The notes under the pieces: generated by a model | The model's input: only the letters and a program-made list of their open reading frames with translations | Database searches by the model: none | Told to the model about the DNA's origin: nothing | Program-made: the position numbers and the translations under genes | Part shown: piece by piece, positions 33,323-36,669 of the stretch | How the letters are laid out: the number at the start of each line of letters is the position of its first letter | Position numbering within the stretch: the first letter of the stretch is position 1 | Assembly: GCA_052034865.1 (NCBI GenBank) | Contig: JBPOIC010000035.1 | Span: 1 to 36,669 of the forward strand | Direction: 5' to 3' | DNA length: 36,669 bases | Origin: JBPOIC01 sp052034865 | GTDB taxonomy: Bacteria; UBA10199; JADFYH01

Positions 33323-34708
33323 TCACTCCGGCTGCCAGGCGCAATTTGCCCAGTGCGCTTCGTAGCGTTTCACGAAATCTTTCATCTCCCGGATGTTGGC
33401 CGCAGGTTCGCGGCAGGCCCGGGCGCAGGTAGAAACGACATCCCGGTAGAACTCCAGAGCGACAGACGTGGTACCGGCATAATTCATAAGCAAGTCCGGA
33501 AGGCGCTCCGTGATTTTTGCTCCACGAGGTGCCATTACAATGCTCGGAGGCTCTCCATATGTGTTGATCAACACGTATCGCCAGCTTGGGTCTGCGGCTC
33601 CCTGACGAGGGACAATCTCACAGGGGTGTGCATCTCCACCGCCGGAAATGCCTTCATAGACTTCCTTGAGGGCCAGTGGTTTGTGGGCCACCAGGACATA
33701 AGGTCCGGCCTCTACATATCTGCCCATGCTTTCGTCGTATTCGATGCCGAGCAAGGCTTCCAGGTCAAAACGCGCATGCCGGTCAAGGGACGCCTTCCCC
33801 GAAGTGAACCATTGAAGTTCCCGCAGGGTGATCCCGGCACACTTGGCAATCTCTGCAGGTGAATTGGGCCAGCACGCCACGAGGTTCTTGGCGATTTCGG
33901 CCGCGTTGTCATAGTCACTGTCGGCCCAAAAATCATCATCCTCGACGATACCCTCCGGTGCCTTCTCACCTGTCAGTAGCCAGGTACAGCCATCAAACCC
34001 ATCGTGGTTGAAATATCGGGGCTGATCGGGCGGCAGAGAGGTCTCCCAGGATGACAGCCATGGGCCAGGCTCCCAGTCGAGTCCACCTGCCACTGTTGGC
34101 ACCGGCACTTGCGCCGGTAAGGTCAGCCACTGCTGGATTCTGTATTCAACCTCGCGGCTGTTGACGCCTCTGTGGCCATCCCTGACACGGAAATCGTGGT
34201 CAATTTGAGCGTATCGGCAAAGGGCCTGAATGGCCCCGGCAAGAGACCGGTCATTTCCGTCGTGCTTCCTCAGCAACCACCGGCTGGAGTCCTGGGCTGA
34301 GCGCAGGGAAGCTGGAAGGGACTTTTCCTTGGCATCGGCGACCTCGACCTGAACTCCGATTTTTGCCATTTCCCCTACCAGTTCAGGGCTGGCCGTCGCG
34401 ATGTGGCGGTTGATCCGCAGGATGTCCGGTCGGCCACGCAAGCCCTCGGCGTTTCGCCACGCATCCATAAGGACATCCTGGAAGGGCCTGGGCTGAGCGA
34501 CTGGAGTGAAGGTCATCCACCGGATGGGCAACCCGGCAACGGTCAATCCATAAAGTATGAGCGGGCTGAGCCCGTACCGCTCTGCGTCCTTGATCTTGAT
34601 CGGGTCCCCCACCGACACAATGCCATGCTCCGGATGGTGGAAAAGGAATTTGGCTATCGCAACGTAGAAATGATGCTCTCTTGGTGATGGCTGCGTCTGC
34701 TGATTCAT
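33323..34708 (-). CDS. Hypothetical protein, 461 aa, with helix-turn-helix-like segment
   Basis: The function is not recognised. Residues ~95-150 (RPDILRINRHI, ELVGEMAKIGVQVEVAD) have a pattern like a domain found with pRiA4b ORF-3/DUF6930-type proteins, a weak resemblance. A middle part is Trp/Asp/Glu-rich. Residues ~295-340 (SPAEIAKCAGITLRELQWFTSGKAS) resemble a helix-turn-helix of the XRE kind. ATG 34708 is chosen over GTG 34714 because AGGAG lies 5 nt before it. It lies between the helicase gene and the 144-aa gene on the same strand. Confidence 0.65.
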   Translation of the reverse strand: MNQQTQPSPREHHFYVAIAKFLFHHPEHGIVSVGDPIKIKDAERYGLSPLILYGLTVAGLPIRWMTFTPVAQPRPFQDVLMDAWRNAEGLRGRPDILRINRHIATASPELVGEMAKIGVQVEVADAKEKSLPASLRSAQDSSRWLLRKHDGNDRSLAGAIQALCRYAQIDHDFRVRDGHRGVNSREVEYRIQQWLTLPAQVPVPTVAGGLDWEPGPWLSSWETSLPPDQPRYFNHDGFDGCTWLLTGEKAPEGIVEDDDFWADSDYDNAAEIAKNLVACWPNSPAEIAKCAGITLRELQWFTSGKASLDRHARFDLEALLGIEYDESMGRYVEAGPYVLVAHKPLALKEVYEGISGGGDAHPCEIVPRQGAADPSWRYVLINTYGEPPSIVMAPRGAKITERLPDLLMNYAGTTSVALEFYRDVVSTCARACREPAANIREMKDFVKRYEAHWANCAWQPE

Positions 34709-34822
34709 GCCCACTCCTGGGGAAATGCGAGCTTTCCCATAGAACTGCCGTAGGCTCTGCGGTCCGCTAACAATCTGGCCAACAGTAGAGCGCGAGATAG
34801 ATTGGATCGATGATCTGGATTT

Positions 34823-36669
34823 CTACTGCAGGAGTTCATTCATCCTCTCCTGGAAATAGCTTGGGTATCTCTCCATCACCGCCCTGGCTCCGTCCCGATC
34901 TTTTTTCAGCGCCTTCACGAGATCCTTCTTCTGGGTCGCTGCCAGGTTTAAGGATGTGGCAAGGTCCTGAGCGATGACGCGGTCCGAAAAGCCAAGCTCG
35001 AAAAGGGCAATGGTGGTTTCGGTGGGCAAACCATATTTCATCCGCTTTTGGAAAAGCTGGAGACGACTGATCGGATCACCTGTTCCTTCGCGGCCCAGCA
35101 TTTCTACAAATTCACACAATGCACTCACAAGAAGAGCCCCATCATAGGCAAGCCCGCCCTCGCAGATATCAATGATATTTTCGATTTTGACTTTCCTGGG
35201 CCTCTTCCCTTTACCGAGCTTGCATTTGTTATTGTCGGCAATTCGGAAAAGCTGATTAAATGGAGTTCCTGAAATCCACTTCTTCGTAATTTCTTTCAGG
35301 ACGTCCTTCTTGTCGAACTTATTGAAAGCTTTGTTGTGTACATGCCCAGTTATTAACGACCACACGAGGTCAAGAACTTCGTCTCCATCTTGGGCGGCAA
35401 TAAGTTCATCAGCGTTATCTTGAACCCACCCCTCAATCGCCTTAGCATCGTTGACACCATAGAGTGTTTTGCCAAATGCTTTCCGCCGATTAACGTCAGT
35501 AATGTTTTCTGATATGTTTTCCGCCAGAAGCTTGAACAATTCTTGAATCTGCTCCCGTTTCTCATCATCAGCCAAGAAGTACGCCAATGTCTGTTCCGCG
35601 AGATCAGCAATGTCTGCCTCCGTCAGCCCATTATCAACAGCATCCCAGTTGGAGAGAAGAAAGCCTTCGATGGAGGCGAGAGTCAGGCTGAAAAATTCGA
35701 ATTGTGGTTTCACCGCATCGACCGTGAAACCGTTTCCACCGTATTGTTTAGCAATCTTGCTGATAATTTCATTCAGAGAATCCCACCCGGCTATATGAGC
35801 TTTGGCAAAAGACAGGATGTCCCATGTCAGCGTATGATTCTTTTTGTCTTTTGACTTGGTACGGTCATTCCGGATAACCAGAGGGATCAGTTGAAAGAGG
35901 CTGCTTGCGCATTCCTCTGACTTGGCTGGATCAAGCAGCTCCTTGACTATATCCCACCGCCAACCGTCTTTTCGGTTGCGGCGCTTGTCATACACAATAG
36001 GGTCGGCAAACAAAATGCTGCCTTCAGTATGCATCCCGGCTCGGCCTGCTCGGCCAATGAGATTGTGGAAATCCCGAACTTTGATGCGCTCCATACCCTG
36101 GTAGACACTGGTAACAATGAGATACCGGATTGGAAGATTTACGCCCTGCGCCAGTGTGGAGGTGCAAACAACGAACCGCACGAGGCTTTCACGCATAGCG
36201 TGTTCCACTGAAAGGCGGATGCCATGCGGTGTATTGCCATGATGAGAAAATATGCCATGCTCGGCACTCATGGAAGCCGAGGCTTCAGTTCCAAGATTTG
36301 CAACATGGAGGTAATGGAGCCGTTCAACCTCCCTTCGGTCTGAGAATTCTTGTGGGAGTGGAAGCGGAATACCACGATCAATGAATTCCACCGCTTTTTC
36401 ACAGATGCTTGTCGCAGTTGATTTTTTGCCACAGAAGATGGCGATGCTTCCATTCGGGGCCAGTTTTATACCGAGATAAAGTGCAATGGCCTGGCCGTCG
36501 TCTCTCTCTGGAAAGTGGCGATCTTTCTGCTCTCTGCCTCTTCTCCCGAGATTGAATCTTTCAATCACCCTCGGAACGAAAAACTCACCTTGTTCGGCAT
36601 CACGGCTGTCGACGTACTCGATTCTTCCCAACTGATCGAGCCAGCTCGCGAATCCGACCGACCTGAAAG
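34823..36669 (-). CDS. SF2 helicase, Ski2/DEAD-type, C-terminal part (5' end outside window)
   Basis: Only the C-terminal ~615 residues are inside the window; the frame stays open to the right edge, so the TTG at 36631 is not a true start. The helicase C domain shows AIFCGKKSTA (motif IV region), CTSTLAQGVNLPIRYLIV (motif V) and NLIGRAGRAG (motif VI), of the Ski2-like pattern. A long helical extension of ~400 residues follows. The N-terminal ATPase domain is not visible. This resembles helicases of phage-defence systems such as HamB of Hachiman, but a HamA (DUF1837) gene would lie outside the window, so this is inference. The next gene follows after a 114-nt gap. Confidence 0.85.
   Translation of the reverse strand, partial: FRSVGFASWLDQLGRIEYVDSRDAEQGEFFVPRVIERFNLGRRGREQKDRHFPERDDGQAIALYLGIKLAPNGSIAIFCGKKSTATSICEKAVEFIDRGIPLPLPQEFSDRREVERLHYLHVANLGTEASASMSAEHGIFSHHGNTPHGIRLSVEHAMRESLVRFVVCTSTLAQGVNLPIRYLIVTSVYQGMERIKVRDFHNLIGRAGRAGMHTEGSILFADPIVYDKRRNRKDGWRWDIVKELLDPAKSEECASSLFQLIPLVIRNDRTKSKDKKNHTLTWDILSFAKAHIAGWDSLNEIISKIAKQYGGNGFTVDAVKPQFEFFSLTLASIEGFLLSNWDAVDNGLTEADIADLAEQTLAYFLADDEKREQIQELFKLLAENISENITDVNRRKAFGKTLYGVNDAKAIEGWVQDNADELIAAQDGDEVLDLVWSLITGHVHNKAFNKFDKKDVLKEITKKWISGTPFNQLFRIADNNKCKLGKGKRPRKVKIENIIDICEGGLAYDGALLVSALCEFVEMLGREGTGDPISRLQLFQKRMKYGLPTETTIALFELGFSDRVIAQDLATSLNLAATQKKDLVKALKKDRDGARAVMERYPSYFQERMNELLQ

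Overview
The window reads as a chromosomal segment of a Gram-negative bacterium. It encodes signal-peptide and lipobox proteins, several outer-membrane beta-barrel candidates, a penicillin-binding-protein 1C relic and a RegB/RegA-type redox two-component system. Gene content fits a proteobacterial, perhaps deltaproteobacterial-like, lineage. No rRNA, tRNA or other taxonomic marker is present, so this is inference only.

Layout. 1-3100: clpB with a possible heat-shock promoter, flanked by short direct repeats and palindromic dispersed elements. 3104-6982 (-): two adjacent genes of unknown function, one encoding 1044 aa. 7152-8066: a thioredoxin-like [2Fe-2S] ferredoxin and the Fe-S carrier NfuA. 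8236-9905: an alpha/beta hydrolase coupled to a PRPP-synthetase-like protein. 9956-12193: a cyclic-nucleotide-binding-domain-only protein, an FNR/CRP-type regulator with an FNR-like box between them, and a tandem universal stress protein. 12241-13636: two secreted proteins sharing a bidirectional terminator. 13782-17376: an arsenic operon (arsR, acr3, arsC) continuing without a gap into a RegB/RegA-like redox sensor kinase and regulator. 17378-17501: a large imperfect palindrome. 17646-19760: a lipoprotein and a Ser/Pro-rich, probably disordered protein.

19986-26763 (-) is the most coherent accessory block. It looks like a metal, probably zinc, acquisition locus: a ZnuA-like binding protein, a ZnuB-like permease, an outer-membrane porin ending in a His motif, a lipoprotein with a C-terminal His-Ser tail, and two small membrane proteins that share the same HxH...CxxC layout. 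An outer-membrane-like protein and a thrombospondin type 3 repeat protein follow on the same strand. No ABC ATPase gene is seen; a palindromic repeat sits in the gap between znuA and znuB. A pbpC relic and another beta-barrel protein follow at 26842-27855.

27991-31535 holds pabC and pabB (p-aminobenzoate synthesis) and a divergent cysteine-desulfurase-family gene. From about 31540 to the right end the sequence looks like an accessory island read on the minus strand: the C-terminal part of a Ski2-like SF2 helicase (5' end outside the window), a 461-aa protein with a helix-turn-helix-like segment, a 144-aa unknown, and a protein with two CPCC-type Cys-rich domains. This resembles a defence-type gene cluster, but the partner genes that would decide this lie outside the window.
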